A DNA stretch of 30,993 nucleotides, taken from Allocoprobacillus merdigallinarum. Lineage in GTDB: Bacteria > Bacillota_I > Bacilli_A > Erysipelotrichales > Coprobacillaceae. Every line of letters starts with the position of its first letter. Within the stretch, counting starts at the first letter, position 1. This document shows, piece after piece, positions 1-9,240 of this stretch. The notes beneath the pieces were generated by a model. The model was not told where the DNA came from. It saw nothing but the letters and a program-made list of their open reading frames with translations, and made no database searches. The translations under genes were made by a program, and so were the position numbers. The stretch is from assembly GCA_019117525.1 (NCBI GenBank), contig DWZO01000062.1, forward strand, positions 1-30,993, written 5' to 3'.

Positions 1-47
1 GTGCTTTCCTTTTGACTATTTATGATTTTTTTCCAATCATATTGCAT
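1..47 (-). CDS. tnpA: IS66 accessory protein TnpA, N-terminus only
   Basis: Only the first 15 complete codons are present before the window edge. The translation begins MQYDWKKIINSQKES, which resembles the start of the small IS66 TnpA accessory protein (a tryptophan near the N-terminus followed by a W-x-x-x-I-x-x-x-x-x-S pattern). An AGGAGG site lies about ten bases upstream of the ATG at 47. The call rests on the IS66-type end sequence and the position of the ORF in the element, because too little protein is visible to judge alone. Confidence 0.65.
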   Translation of the reverse strand, partial: MQYDWKKIINSQKES

Positions 48-131
48 ATAGTAAGTACCTCCTTTTTTATTGTACTTACATTTTAAATGAATATCCGCAG
101 TCTTGTTAGTGCCTTTTCATTTGTCGCTTAC
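1..131 (-). mobile_element. IS66-family element, outer end (partial)
   Basis: These bases are the exact reverse complement of 30863-30993, and identity stops sharply after base 131. Read on the minus strand, the element's outer edge is GTAAGCGAC, the edge typical of IS66-family elements. A leader, an AGGAGG ribosome binding site and the start of a small ORF follow. The rest of the element lies outside the window. The bases next to the element (132-139) do not match those beside the other copy, so no target duplication can be paired here. Confidence 0.85.
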
Positions 132-213
132 GATTAGAATATGTAAAAAAGTTGAAACTCTCTCCGTCTAAAGATAAAGCTTCATCTAAATAAAAACTCA
201 AAACATAAAATAA

Positions 214-330
214 AAGTTCCCTATCATTGTTGAAACGTGGATTCAGCTAAAAGCCTACCATAAAACAATAAGGGAACTTATATCATGGAGTAGCACTAGC
301 CTTAAAGGCTACAATAAGAAGACATCCATG
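214..330. repeat. Pair of inverted repeats in the IS66-SWIM gap
   Basis: The stretch 132-398 holds no gene. It contains an inverted repeat with arms at 214-231 and 264-279 (AAGTTCCCT and ATTGTT pairing with AACAAT and AGGGAACTT). A second structure follows, with CATGGA at 284-289, an inner hairpin AGCCTT/AAGGCT at 298-310 and TCCATG at 325-330. The layout suits the end of an old mobile element or a folded RNA. There is no T-run marking a standard terminator, and I cannot assign it. Confidence 0.4.
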
Positions 331-398
331 ACATTGTCATTATAAAGCTATATTTTATTTTCTTCAATAAGAATTATCATAAAATTCAAATCATTTGA

Positions 399-2539
399 TT
401 ATTCTACAAACTCTATATTATGTTTATGACACCATTGAATAGCCAATTCTCTATGAGTTTCATATAAGAATTGTTGCCATGCAGTGTTCAATTGATTTTT
501 ATAGATGAAATCCTTAAAGCGACGAAACGCTCCTTTACCTTTTAATGTCTTTTGAAGTTCTCTTTTCATATGCTGATCTTTTAATTGATTGGCGAACATT
601 TCCATAATATGATATTCATGAATGTCATAATGATCTGGTAGTTGTATATAATCTGGTGAATTCAATACAATCATTTTTTTAGCAATATTCGTATCATCAT
701 CTATATTGATAAATTGTCCTTGAGATATTTGATAATACCAAGTTATATCCTGATCAGTCATTTCAATAGCTCTAATCACATCTTTTAACTTAACCTTAAA
801 TATTCTAATCTCTTCTATCATTGCTGGTCTATTAGGATATAACGATATCAGATGATTTGATAAATCAAAAGCTTTATCAAAATCATATTCACTGATTTTA
901 TGAATAAGCTCAGCCATTTCATGATAGAAACTTCTTGATCCTGTATGTCTTAAACTATTCATCACATAGCGACTATAATATTGAATCATGTTGTCTAAAC
1001 AATGTTCAAAAAGAATATCTTCATGTTTCTTCATACCAAATATATCATCATTTTTAGCTAAATATTGAAATAAAGCATCATACATTTTTTCTTGTATATA
1101 AATTTCACTTATATTGATTTGGTTCTTTTCTAAATCATGGATAATGTCTTTTTTCTTGTGTTCCCATATTTCTGGTAAATATGATTGTTGAAGTAACTGA
1201 TAATATTGGATTTGTCCAGGATATTGATGATAAAGCAACTCAGTAGCAAGAGCAATGATTTGCTCATTTTGATTGGTTTGTTTATAAATATCAAGAAGTA
1301 ATAAATAAATATCTTGATGAGGATGTTCTTGAAGTTGTTGGAGACATAAATCAATGGCTTTTTGATAGTCTTGATGATTCATATAAAGATTGATAGCTTC
1401 TTTAATAAATACTAAATTGTTTTTATTGGTGTCTATAACAGAAGATAATGATTCTCTTTGATAGTGATATAAAATATAAAGATATTTATCGTAGATTTCA
1501 GTTAAAATAGGATAAGAACTTATCTTTTGTTGATAGGATGATAAAAGATCATCTAGAGGTATGTTTTGTTGATGAAGCTTGTCAATAAGTTGATAAATCA
1601 CAGATTGATTGTACGAAATCGCACCTATGGTACTCTTTCGTACAATGCGTGTGAAACTAACGTTTTCTTGCACGAAAATCTTGCGATTTCGTACAATCAA
1701 ACTAAAGCGTCCTTTGCATCGCATGAGAGAATATATGATATTCTCCATGCAAAGCACGCCTTAGTTTCACACGCATTATATTTTACACAGAGATCAAAAT
1801 AAATACTTGTTTTTTCATTTTGAGATGCATAAGTATCTATTAGTTGAATCATCTGATGAAAGAAATCTTCCTGATAAGATTGTAAAGATGAAAATGTATG
1901 AAGAAGCTGATTGAGCGCTTCTTTAGCTAAATCTGGTATATATTGATCTTGATGAAAATGATGTAAGTTTTGAATTGATGTGTATATCTTTTCATAATCT
2001 TCACTAAGAGGTATTTGATTTGATGATATATATTGATAAATCATTTGATATATATGATTGACTCTTTGCATATCTTCTATAATATGGAAAAAGGTTTGAT
2101 ATGTTTCTGGTGATTCAAGAGCTTGACCAATGATTTCCAGCAATTCTTCTTTTGATTTCTTTGATAAGGGTTCTAAAATTTCATGACCTTGGTACATATC
2201 ACTGCAATTATCATCTTTTGTATCATAATCATAGCCATAGTCATCATAATCATCGTCATAATCGTCATAATCATAAGATGAATGATCACCAAATAACTCT
2301 ATAAGTAATGCAGCTTCATGTTTACATTTTTTACCTTTCATAGCATAAAGACAAGTACAACGCATATCTGTAATCTTCAGTTGATCAGAAACTTCTATTT
2401 CAACATCATACTCATGGTTGCCTAATACCTTTCCTTTATATACATTTCCCACTTTAACAACATTGTAAACACCACCATTATTGTAGATATCAACACCTCT
2501 ATTATAAATATGTCTTGCAAAATAATTTTGAATATTCAT
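399..2539 (-). pseudogene. SWIM zinc-finger protein gene split by an insertion
   Basis: The two reading frames here are halves of one gene. The 5' half (2539 to about 1775) begins with a SWIM zinc finger, C61-x-C63 and C72-K-H74. A strongly acidic Asp/Tyr stretch follows at residues 93-110, then a helical region. The 3' half (1607 to 399) is helical and TPR-like. Removing the 167-bp insertion at 1608-1774 joins the frames exactly (VKYN followed by QSVIY) and restores a 657-residue protein. SWIM domains bind DNA or protein and occur beside helicases. The gene starts 16 bases after the helicase stop and is the last member of the operon. As it stands, the first half ends at 1697 with element-encoded residues. 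The second half could restart at ATG 1748 inside the insertion, so separate expression of both halves is possible. Confidence 0.85.
1608..1774. repeat. 167-bp palindromic (MITE/REP-like) insertion
   Basis: This segment interrupts the SWIM gene and is flanked by ATT at 1608-1610 and 1775-1777. It carries several near-perfect inverted pairs. ATTGTACGAAATCGCA (1608-1623) pairs with 1682-1697. GCGTGTGAAACTAA (1647-1660) pairs with 1761-1774. A 21-base arm (1699-1719) pairs with 1747-1767 around an inner GAGAATAT/ATATTCTC hairpin. The first two pairs interleave, so the strand could form alternative hairpins or a pseudoknot. There are no matching terminal inverted repeats at the two edges, which argues against a classical MITE and for a REP or IS200/IS605-derived hairpin element. 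It encodes nothing obvious. Confidence 0.8.
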
Positions 2540-2555
2540 TATTATTCCCCGTTTC

Positions 2556-5360
2556 TTATTTCACTATATAATCATAAATATCTTGTCTTACAGGTTGATC
2601 TAAATGATATAAAATTTCACATACTGGAATTTGATCTGCCATATATTCTTGTTTGATATTTATAATATTTCCAATACCTAAATAATAAAATTCTTTAGAA
2701 GTTTTATCATCTTTATTCTTTCGAACAAAAATATGAATTATTGTTTGTCTTTGTTTAGCTTGAGTAAATATATCCATCCCTTTACTACCAAGTTTTAATT
2801 TACTCTTTGACATAGCAACTAATGTTTGTGGGTCTACAAAATGATCTGTATATTTAATTGTATCTGCAATATCTTCTTCCTTATCATAATTAATAAAGAC
2901 TGGTAAAGTATTTGTATGTTGATCATATTTATATCCACCTATGTTTAAAGGAACAAGATTCTTTTCCCAATTAAGTAACTGACAAACATCCTCATATGTA
3001 TATTTCTTATATAAACATAAATCTGTGTTTTGATAGCGTTGACTATACTCTTGTTTATATAGATCTATACTATAATCAATGACTTCTAATACTTGTCTTT
3101 TAAATTCTTCATTATTTAATAGTGATTGAAAAACATGAGATATGTTCCAATCAGTATCCAAAATAGGAACATCTTTAAAAGCATCTTTAGATGATCCTGT
3201 TGCAAAATTTTGAGTTAATATATTTTGTATTGTTGTATAACTCACTTCTGGCATTTGAATTTGATATTCATCTAACATTTGTTGTTTTAAATATTCATTA
3301 ACATGTACTTTTCTTTCTATAGCAAGTTTAATGGCTTCTAATTCTTGAACACGTTTAGCTGAAGAAAGTTTTGATGAAATAAATTGTAAATACTTTTCTT
3401 CTAATGAAGAAAATTGAACATCATATTCTTTCTCATATTTCTTTAAAAACATATGATAAGAACCTAAACCCTTATTTTGAAATATCTTTTGGATATCAAT
3501 AGCACCATATTTTTCAAAATCTTTAATATGAGGTATTCTACCCAATTTAGCTTTTAATTGAACATAACTTTCTTTAATCAGTTTAACATCATTAAAATTT
3601 GCATGATCAATTGATTCAAAGATTCTTTTTTGAGATATTTCATCAAATTGAATTGTTGATACTCCAGGTATTAAGACATTTCTTTCAGTTATAAATTGTC
3701 TCAGTGTATCTTTATTTAAGTTTGTATTTCCACTTAAAGCTATAGGAATTAAAAAGTTTCTTTCATAATTCCCAATAAAATCAATAACAACGACATAATC
3801 TTTTTCATCATTTCTTCTTAATCCTCTTCCAAGTTGTTGAACAAAAATAATAGCTGATTGTGTTGGCCTAAGCATCACAACTTGATTCACTTTAGGAATA
3901 TCAATTCCTTCATTAAAAATATCAACTGTAAAAATATAATCTAAGCCATCTTCATCATTAGATTCAAGGCGATCCATTGCTTCCTGTCTTTTTTCTTCAT
4001 TATCATCACCAGTTAATGCAATAGTATTATAACCTCTTTGATTAAATAAATTGGACAATTCAATAGCTTCTTGTTTCCTACTTACAAAAATTAAACCATG
4101 AACCTTTTCACCTGAATATCCATATTCTTCAATTTTTTCAATAATATAATCAATACGTTTTTCATTAATTAAAAGATTAAAATCAGATTTATCATCTATA
4201 CTAATACCATCAATATTTAAATCAGTGATACCATAATAATGGAAAGGACATAACAGATCATATTCCATTGCTTGTTGAAGTCTGATCTCATAAGCAATAT
4301 TATAATGAAACATTTTATATATATCAAACTGATCATTTCTTTCTGGTGTAGCTGACATACCTAATAAAAATTGAGGATGAAAATAATGAACTAATTCTTG
4401 ATATGTATAAGCTCCCGCTTTATGAACTTCATCAATAATAATATAATCAAATTCATCTTGTTTAAATAATTCTCTATTTTCTTTTTTATGAATAGTTTGA
4501 ACTGTTGAAAACAAATAATCTTTATCCAATTCTTTAACATTGCCAGAAAAAATACCCATTGTCTTATCTTTAATAATTGTTTGAAATGTTTCCATAGCTT
4601 TCAAAGCAATACTTTTTCTATGAACAACAAATAACATTCTACGAGGTTTAACTTTTTGAACATCAAAAGCAGAAAGATACGTCTTACCGGTTCCTGTTGC
4701 TGAAATAAGCAAAGCCCTATCTTGAGTTTGTTGTCTTAAGTGTTCTAATGAAGCTAAAGCTTGTCTTTGCATATAATTGGGGACAATGTCTTTTTGAATA
4801 TGTCGTATTGAATGTTTTTCAGGTTTAACATAATTTTTTTGATATTCATTGATCCATTCATGAGTTAAAGGAATTGATCTTTGCCATTGATTTTCAAATT
4901 CATCTTGTATTTGTTTTATTGTATCATTTTGTTTATGTGATGATACATAAACATTCCATTCTTGATTTAATGATAAAGCAGACTGTGTTAAATTTGAACT
5001 TCCTACTATTGCCCAATAATTTGAATTTTTTTGGAAGATATAACCTTTAGAATGAAAACCATGATGATCATCATATACTCGTACCTCTATGTTAGGATAT
5101 TTTAATAAGTCTTTAAACATTTTAGGTTCATTAAATCCTAAATATGTACTTGTGATGATTCTTCCTTTTTTATTTTGAACTTTCAATTTATGTAAAGTTT
5201 CTCTAATAGAAGCCAATCCTGATAACGCTATAAAAGCAACAGAAATATCAAATGTATCACAATCTAATAATGCATTTTCAATATCTGTTATAACCTTTTT
5301 GTTTTGTTGTTGATCATTATAAATGAGTCTAGTTCTTTCTTGTAATAAAAGGTTATCCAT
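2556..5360 (-). CDS. PLD-domain DEAD/DEAH helicase with DUF3427
   Basis: A 934-residue protein with three parts. An N-terminal phospholipase-D-like domain has H103-S-K105 and GSSNLT (120-125). A superfamily-2 helicase core follows, with Walker A ATGTGKT (221-227), DEVH (310-313) and a motif VI containing QQLGRGLRR. The C-terminal third matches the DUF3427 extension. The family is widespread in bacteria and poorly characterised. The domains imply ATP-driven movement on nucleic acid coupled to a possible phosphodiesterase or nuclease. Only one HxK half-motif is obvious, as in PLD-type nucleases that dimerise. The ATG at 5360 overlaps the Nudix stop by 8 bases (ATGGATAA), so the two are translationally coupled. 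The SWIM gene follows after 16 bases. A defence or repair role is inference. Confidence 0.9.
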   Translation of the reverse strand: MDNLLLQERTRLIYNDQQQNKKVITDIENALLDCDTFDISVAFIALSGLASIRETLHKLKVQNKKGRIITSTYLGFNEPKMFKDLLKYPNIEVRVYDDHHGFHSKGYIFQKNSNYWAIVGSSNLTQSALSLNQEWNVYVSSHKQNDTIKQIQDEFENQWQRSIPLTHEWINEYQKNYVKPEKHSIRHIQKDIVPNYMQRQALASLEHLRQQTQDRALLISATGTGKTYLSAFDVQKVKPRRMLFVVHRKSIALKAMETFQTIIKDKTMGIFSGNVKELDKDYLFSTVQTIHKKENRELFKQDEFDYIIIDEVHKAGAYTYQELVHYFHPQFLLGMSATPERNDQFDIYKMFHYNIAYEIRLQQAMEYDLLCPFHYYGITDLNIDGISIDDKSDFNLLINEKRIDYIIEKIEEYGYSGEKVHGLIFVSRKQEAIELSNLFNQRGYNTIALTGDDNEEKRQEAMDRLESNDEDGLDYIFTVDIFNEGIDIPKVNQVVMLRPTQSAIIFVQQLGRGLRRNDEKDYVVVIDFIGNYERNFLIPIALSGNTNLNKDTLRQFITERNVLIPGVSTIQFDEISQKRIFESIDHANFNDVKLIKESYVQLKAKLGRIPHIKDFEKYGAIDIQKIFQNKGLGSYHMFLKKYEKEYDVQFSSLEEKYLQFISSKLSSAKRVQELEAIKLAIERKVHVNEYLKQQMLDEYQIQMPEVSYTTIQNILTQNFATGSSKDAFKDVPILDTDWNISHVFQSLLNNEEFKRQVLEVIDYSIDLYKQEYSQRYQNTDLCLYKKYTYEDVCQLLNWEKNLVPLNIGGYKYDQHTNTLPVFINYDKEEDIADTIKYTDHFVDPQTLVAMSKSKLKLGSKGMDIFTQAKQRQTIIHIFVRKNKDDKTSKEFYYLGIGNIINIKQEYMADQIPVCEILYHLDQPVRQDIYDYIVK

Positions 5361-5745
5361 TGTGAACCTTCTTTCTTATTTCCTCGATAACTTGTACATC
5401 AGCAGGAACCCATAATATATCTTCTTGATCAGGATGAATCCATTTTGCATCTAAATGTTCTAATAATGAAATATGTGAATCTTTCAAATGACATAAATAA
5501 CAATCCATTTCCAATATAAAATCTGGATATTGATAATGAACATGACATATAAATGAATCAACTTCAATATTTGCTTCCATTTCTTCTTTTATTTCCCTTT
5601 TTAATGCTTCTTCAGGTGTTTCACCTTTTTCTATTTTTCCTCCAGGAAACTCATACATTCCTTTGAATTCTCCATATCCTCTTTTAGCAATTAATATCTG
5701 ATCATCTCTTTTGATGATGGCAGCAACAACATTAACTATTTTCAT
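5353..5745 (-). CDS. MutT-like Nudix (d)NTP pyrophosphohydrolase
   Basis: A 130-residue single-domain Nudix hydrolase. The complete Nudix box is visible, from GGKIEKGET through REIKEEM, which supplies the metal-binding glutamates. MutT-type enzymes hydrolyse oxidised or non-canonical nucleoside triphosphates to the monophosphate and pyrophosphate. I place the start at ATG 5745 because GGAGG sits just upstream (5750-5754). An upstream TTG at 5757 overlaps that site and is unlikely to be used. The gene begins 13 bases after the preceding ORF and overlaps the helicase start. Its substrate is not known, and the coupling suggests it works with the helicase. Confidence 0.9.
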   Translation of the reverse strand: MKIVNVVAAIIKRDDQILIAKRGYGEFKGMYEFPGGKIEKGETPEEALKREIKEEMEANIEVDSFICHVHYQYPDFILEMDCYLCHLKDSHISLLEHLDAKWIHPDQEDILWVPADVQVIEEIRKKVHNG

Positions 5746-5758
5746 AATTTCCTCCAAA

Positions 5759-6906
5759 TCATTTCAATATAATATTTTCTAAATATATATTATCTTTATC
5801 TATTAATATTTCTAGTGGTTGATTATATATTGTTTTCACAGTATTCAAATTTTCAATAAAGGGAATAATCAAAATATCTTTTTTATCTATCAGTTTTTTT
5901 AACGAATCAGATATATTTCTATTTATATCTTGTTCTAATTTAGCCCCTAAATCCATTAAATCATCTTCTAATTTCAGTTGATTAACTATTGGTATAGTTT
6001 TAAGTGTTTTTCCAATATTTTTGCTAATATGAGATACTCCTTTTGTAATCTTTGTTTGCATAGATAAGTTCATTTTATTCTTAATAATATCGAAACACTG
6101 ACTATATAATATTTTATAATCAACTGCATTTTGCATCATTTTGCTTATAACATTATCAATATATTGATAATCGAAGTTTTCTAGCAACATTACTTCCAAA
6201 AAAGAAGCGTAAACATAAAGATATATTGATAATTGATACTCACCAAGTATATCACATATCTTATTAATCAGCTTCTCAGATTCTTGTTTACTTTTAATAA
6301 TTGTATTTTTATTCAACTCATTATTAATTAAATCTTTTTGTTTCAAAATACCTTGTCCAGCATCTTGTCTTATTTTTTGAACTAATATATGTTTATTGCT
6401 TTTATACATAGCATTATTCCAGTTAAACTTATAGTTATCTAAAATATCATTTAGATCAGCCAAATCATTCTTCAATTTTGCTCTTTCTTGAATAATTAAA
6501 TAATCATAAATATCTTTTTGAATCTCTTTAATATCATCTAACTTTTTTCTATATTATATAAAGTTGTCGCCACAAAAACATTTGTAGGATCAAATACAAT
6601 AGGATTTATTCTTGCTTGCCCTTGAATTGCACCATTTTTTCCTAAATAAGTTCCGATATGTCCTGTTCCGTCCTTTAATTTTGCTAAAGTAGTTCCCTTT
6701 GGATAAGAAATCCTACATAATCCACTCGCATATTCATTTCCCATAACATATTGAACTAAACTAACAATTGATTCTGAAGCTATTCCTATTGTAGATAAAT
6801 TTGATAAAGGTAGTTTTAAATATCTACTATTATCACAAAATCCCTTTTCTTTTTTCAATGAGTAATATGTTATTATTGGTGTTGTATTTGAAACATTATT
6901 TTCCAT
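5759..6906 (-). CDS. Uncharacterised KAP partner, split by a frameshift
   Basis: Two reading frames, 6906-6538 and a downstream frame ending at 5759, form one gene. The first ends TLYNIEKS-stop. The downstream frame has no credible ATG, only a TTG at 6475 deep inside an open frame, and it reads on smoothly from KKLDDIKEIQKD. Adding one A to the A6 run at 6543-6548 fuses them into a 382-residue protein. It would have a glycine-containing N-terminal domain (SYPKGTTLAKLKDGTGHIG), then a coiled coil and a helical C-terminus. The codons at the junction are GAA AAA AGT TAG, so a -1 slip on the A-run would also join the frames. The gene lies 67 bases after the KAP NTPase and 13 before the Nudix gene. 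I do not know its function. It may be a membrane-independent partner of the NTPase. It is either broken or slippage-dependent. Confidence 0.7.
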
Positions 6907-6973
6907 TTAAAATTTCATTCCCTTCAAATATGTTTAAGTTATAACATTAAAAACTATTTCTTATTGTTTTTAT

Positions 6974-8908
6974 TTAAGGTATTGCTGATAGTATTCTTTC
7001 AAAATCCTTTTTTAAGTATTTTAAATGCATATACTTGATACGATCTTCATGCATATGTTTTTCGATGTAATCAATACATTCTTGAATTTTAAATCCATAT
7101 TGATTTATTTGCTTTTTATATGGCTCTTTCCACAAACTAATATATGTTCTAAAATTACGTATTTCTGAAATAGTTTGTTTGTATAAATGTTTCATCAACT
7201 CCTGAATATTAATATCTGAAAAAATGTCTATAGGAGCCTTTATTAAAGTTCCGTTGATTAAACGGGTATCTTCATCTAATAAATAAGTACACCATGATGG
7301 ATTTTGAAATATTGTAGATACTATATCATAATTCAATTGCTTATTTTGTTTTTTTATAGCTTCATTCAACTCGTGAACAATCTTACTATATTCGTCTTTT
7401 AACTTTCTATCTTTTTCTTCTAAGAAATGTCCTTGCATAGCCTTTATATTCGTTAAATACTCATGAGACTTACTTATATTATTTTTCATTATATCAACAA
7501 ATTTATCAATATAATCTATCCCTGCCCAATATTTGACTTTTATGACAATCATAATAATATTATCATAATCATTTATTGAATATTCATTACTATCTAAATA
7601 TTTTTCAAGTTCTAAAAAAATTTTAATAACATCCGCTTCTTCATAAACATACCATGACTCCGCATTTTTTAAAATTTTGTATTTTTCATTAGCTAATGAA
7701 CTATATTTTATATAATACAAATCTATACTTTTCTTTATAAGGTCTTCGTCAAACCAAGAAAACTGGAGATATATTTTAACAAAACTAATATTATAGGAGC
7801 TAATAATGTTATAGTTTTCATCATATACATTTTCATGAGTAATTACTTCATTATTTTTATCAAAATGCAAAAAACCATCTTTTTTTAAAAGAATACACTG
7901 CTCAAAAACATACATAATAAGAACATCTATAAACTCATCTCTTATCATCAGATATTCATTACTTAAATCTAAGTTTATAATTTTATTATAAATACACGAT
8001 ATTTTAAGTAAATAAAACTGATAAGTTCTAAAATTAATATGTTGCATTCTTACCATCAAATTATAAAAATCGTCTAAATGACTTTTGAGTTTTTCTCTTA
8101 ATTTATCATCAGAATTCTCTTCTATGATAGTATTAAGACATTCTTTTATATTAGGCTGATATGAAATAGTAAGACCTATTATTTTCTCTTTTATTGAATC
8201 ATATTCAGATTTACTAGAAAAAATTATATTTGCTCTTTCTTTTAAAGTTTCTACATTTATCACTTCATTTGCGTCTTTTGATTTTTGAGATGTATTCGTA
8301 TGTTGTAAAAAAGGATTAAATCTTTTTGCTGTAGTATCAATATGATTTAAGGAGGCTATAAGATATTTTAATTCCAAATTTTTATCAACAGTCTTATTAA
8401 TTTCCTTTTCGTTTGCTACTATAATCACTTTTAAATTATGATGCTCTACAAATTGATTAATGTATCCTAATAAATCATTAATTGGAACTTTACATCTTTC
8501 TAAATCATCAAATATTAAAATAGAATTGGATCCTATTGATAATAAATTTCCAAACATTTTTCTAATATTCTTCTCATTTAATTTAATGCCCTTAGACTTT
8601 AAATAATCGAAGCCTAAAGACATTGCAGAAGATGCAACATTAAATGTCTTTTCATCTCCATCAATATATTTACTCATATATAATTGTTTATCTATTTCTG
8701 GTAATAAACTGATACCATACAAAGAAATATAGATGATTTTTTTATCCTTATACTTCACATTAATTTTAGGAATGAGTTTTTTCTTTATAAAATAGGTTTT
8801 ACCACTTCCCCAATCTCCATCAATCATAACAGCATAGTTATATATATTTTCTTCTATGTAGTCCATCACTGTATTAATAATTGTTTTTTCAGTTAAATTT
8901 AAATTCAT
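6974..8908 (-). CDS. KAP-family P-loop NTPase
   Basis: A 644-residue protein with an N-terminal P-loop NTPase domain. Walker A is GDWGSGKT (31-38) and Walker B is LIFDDLERC (131-139), a combination typical of KAP-type STAND-like ATPases. I see no strong membrane segments. The long C-terminal region is helical, charged and rich in Lys, Asn and Ile. KAP NTPases are often found in defence loci, where they are thought to act as sensors or switches. The start at 8908 has an AAGGAG site. The gene is first in a five-gene run on the same strand, with a promoter at 8979-9007. The effector is not obvious and may lie in the C-terminal region or in the partner gene. Confidence 0.85.
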   Translation of the reverse strand: MNLNLTEKTIINTVMDYIEENIYNYAVMIDGDWGSGKTYFIKKKLIPKINVKYKDKKIIYISLYGISLLPEIDKQLYMSKYIDGDEKTFNVASSAMSLGFDYLKSKGIKLNEKNIRKMFGNLLSIGSNSILIFDDLERCKVPINDLLGYINQFVEHHNLKVIIVANEKEINKTVDKNLELKYLIASLNHIDTTAKRFNPFLQHTNTSQKSKDANEVINVETLKERANIIFSSKSEYDSIKEKIIGLTISYQPNIKECLNTIIEENSDDKLREKLKSHLDDFYNLMVRMQHINFRTYQFYLLKISCIYNKIINLDLSNEYLMIRDEFIDVLIMYVFEQCILLKKDGFLHFDKNNEVITHENVYDENYNIISSYNISFVKIYLQFSWFDEDLIKKSIDLYYIKYSSLANEKYKILKNAESWYVYEEADVIKIFLELEKYLDSNEYSINDYDNIIMIVIKVKYWAGIDYIDKFVDIMKNNISKSHEYLTNIKAMQGHFLEEKDRKLKDEYSKIVHELNEAIKKQNKQLNYDIVSTIFQNPSWCTYLLDEDTRLINGTLIKAPIDIFSDINIQELMKHLYKQTISEIRNFRTYISLWKEPYKKQINQYGFKIQECIDYIEKHMHEDRIKYMHLKYLKKDFERILSAIP

Positions 8909-8978
8909 GTAAATATTTTCTCCTTTTGCAATATAAATAACAAATTTATTAAACTTTATACATAAATCTTTTAATAAT

Positions 8979-9007
8979 ATTATACAAAATCAATATTGTC
9001 TTTTCTA
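8979..9007 (-). promoter_or_regulatory. Probable promoter of the KAP operon
   Basis: On the minus strand, TAGAAA (9007-9002) and a perfect TATAAT (8984-8979) are separated by 17 bases, about 70 bases upstream of the KAP start. The -35 match is only 4 of 6. It is the best candidate in the 332-base gap 8909-9240. Confidence 0.5.
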
Positions 9008-9028
9008 TATTTTAAATATTAGACTAGT

Positions 9029-9051
9029 AAAAAAGAAGCATTTCTGCTTCT
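9029..9051 (-). terminator. Rho-independent terminator after mrr
   Basis: Read on the minus strand, AGAAGCA, loop GAAA and TGCTTCT are followed by a T6 run. It lies about 190 bases beyond the mrr stop and upstream of the KAP promoter, so it insulates the two operons. The bases between it and the mrr stop (9052-9240) show no gene. Confidence 0.8.
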
Positions 9052-9240
9052 AACTTACTATAAATTTACTTATAATTTTTATTTATTCAATCTTCATTTA
9101 CTTAAACACATAAGTGAAAAATGCTTTTAAGAAAAGATTTCTACAATGTTTATAAGTATCTACGAACAAGGAATTTTGTCTCTCTCCTTTCTATTAAAAA
9201 ATGGTTTAAAAGAAACATATTTTCTTATAGTATTTTAAAG

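Noticed and set aside
1130..1354. Minus-strand 74-codon frame
   Set aside because: It is an out-of-frame shadow inside the SWIM gene's 3' half.
1566..1802. Plus-strand 78-codon frame
   Set aside because: It runs antisense through the palindromic insertion and is produced by its repeats.
2220..2275. Tandem tcatcataatc-like repeats suggesting a small repeat array
   Set aside because: They encode the Asp/Tyr-rich stretch of the SWIM protein; simple codon repetition explains them.
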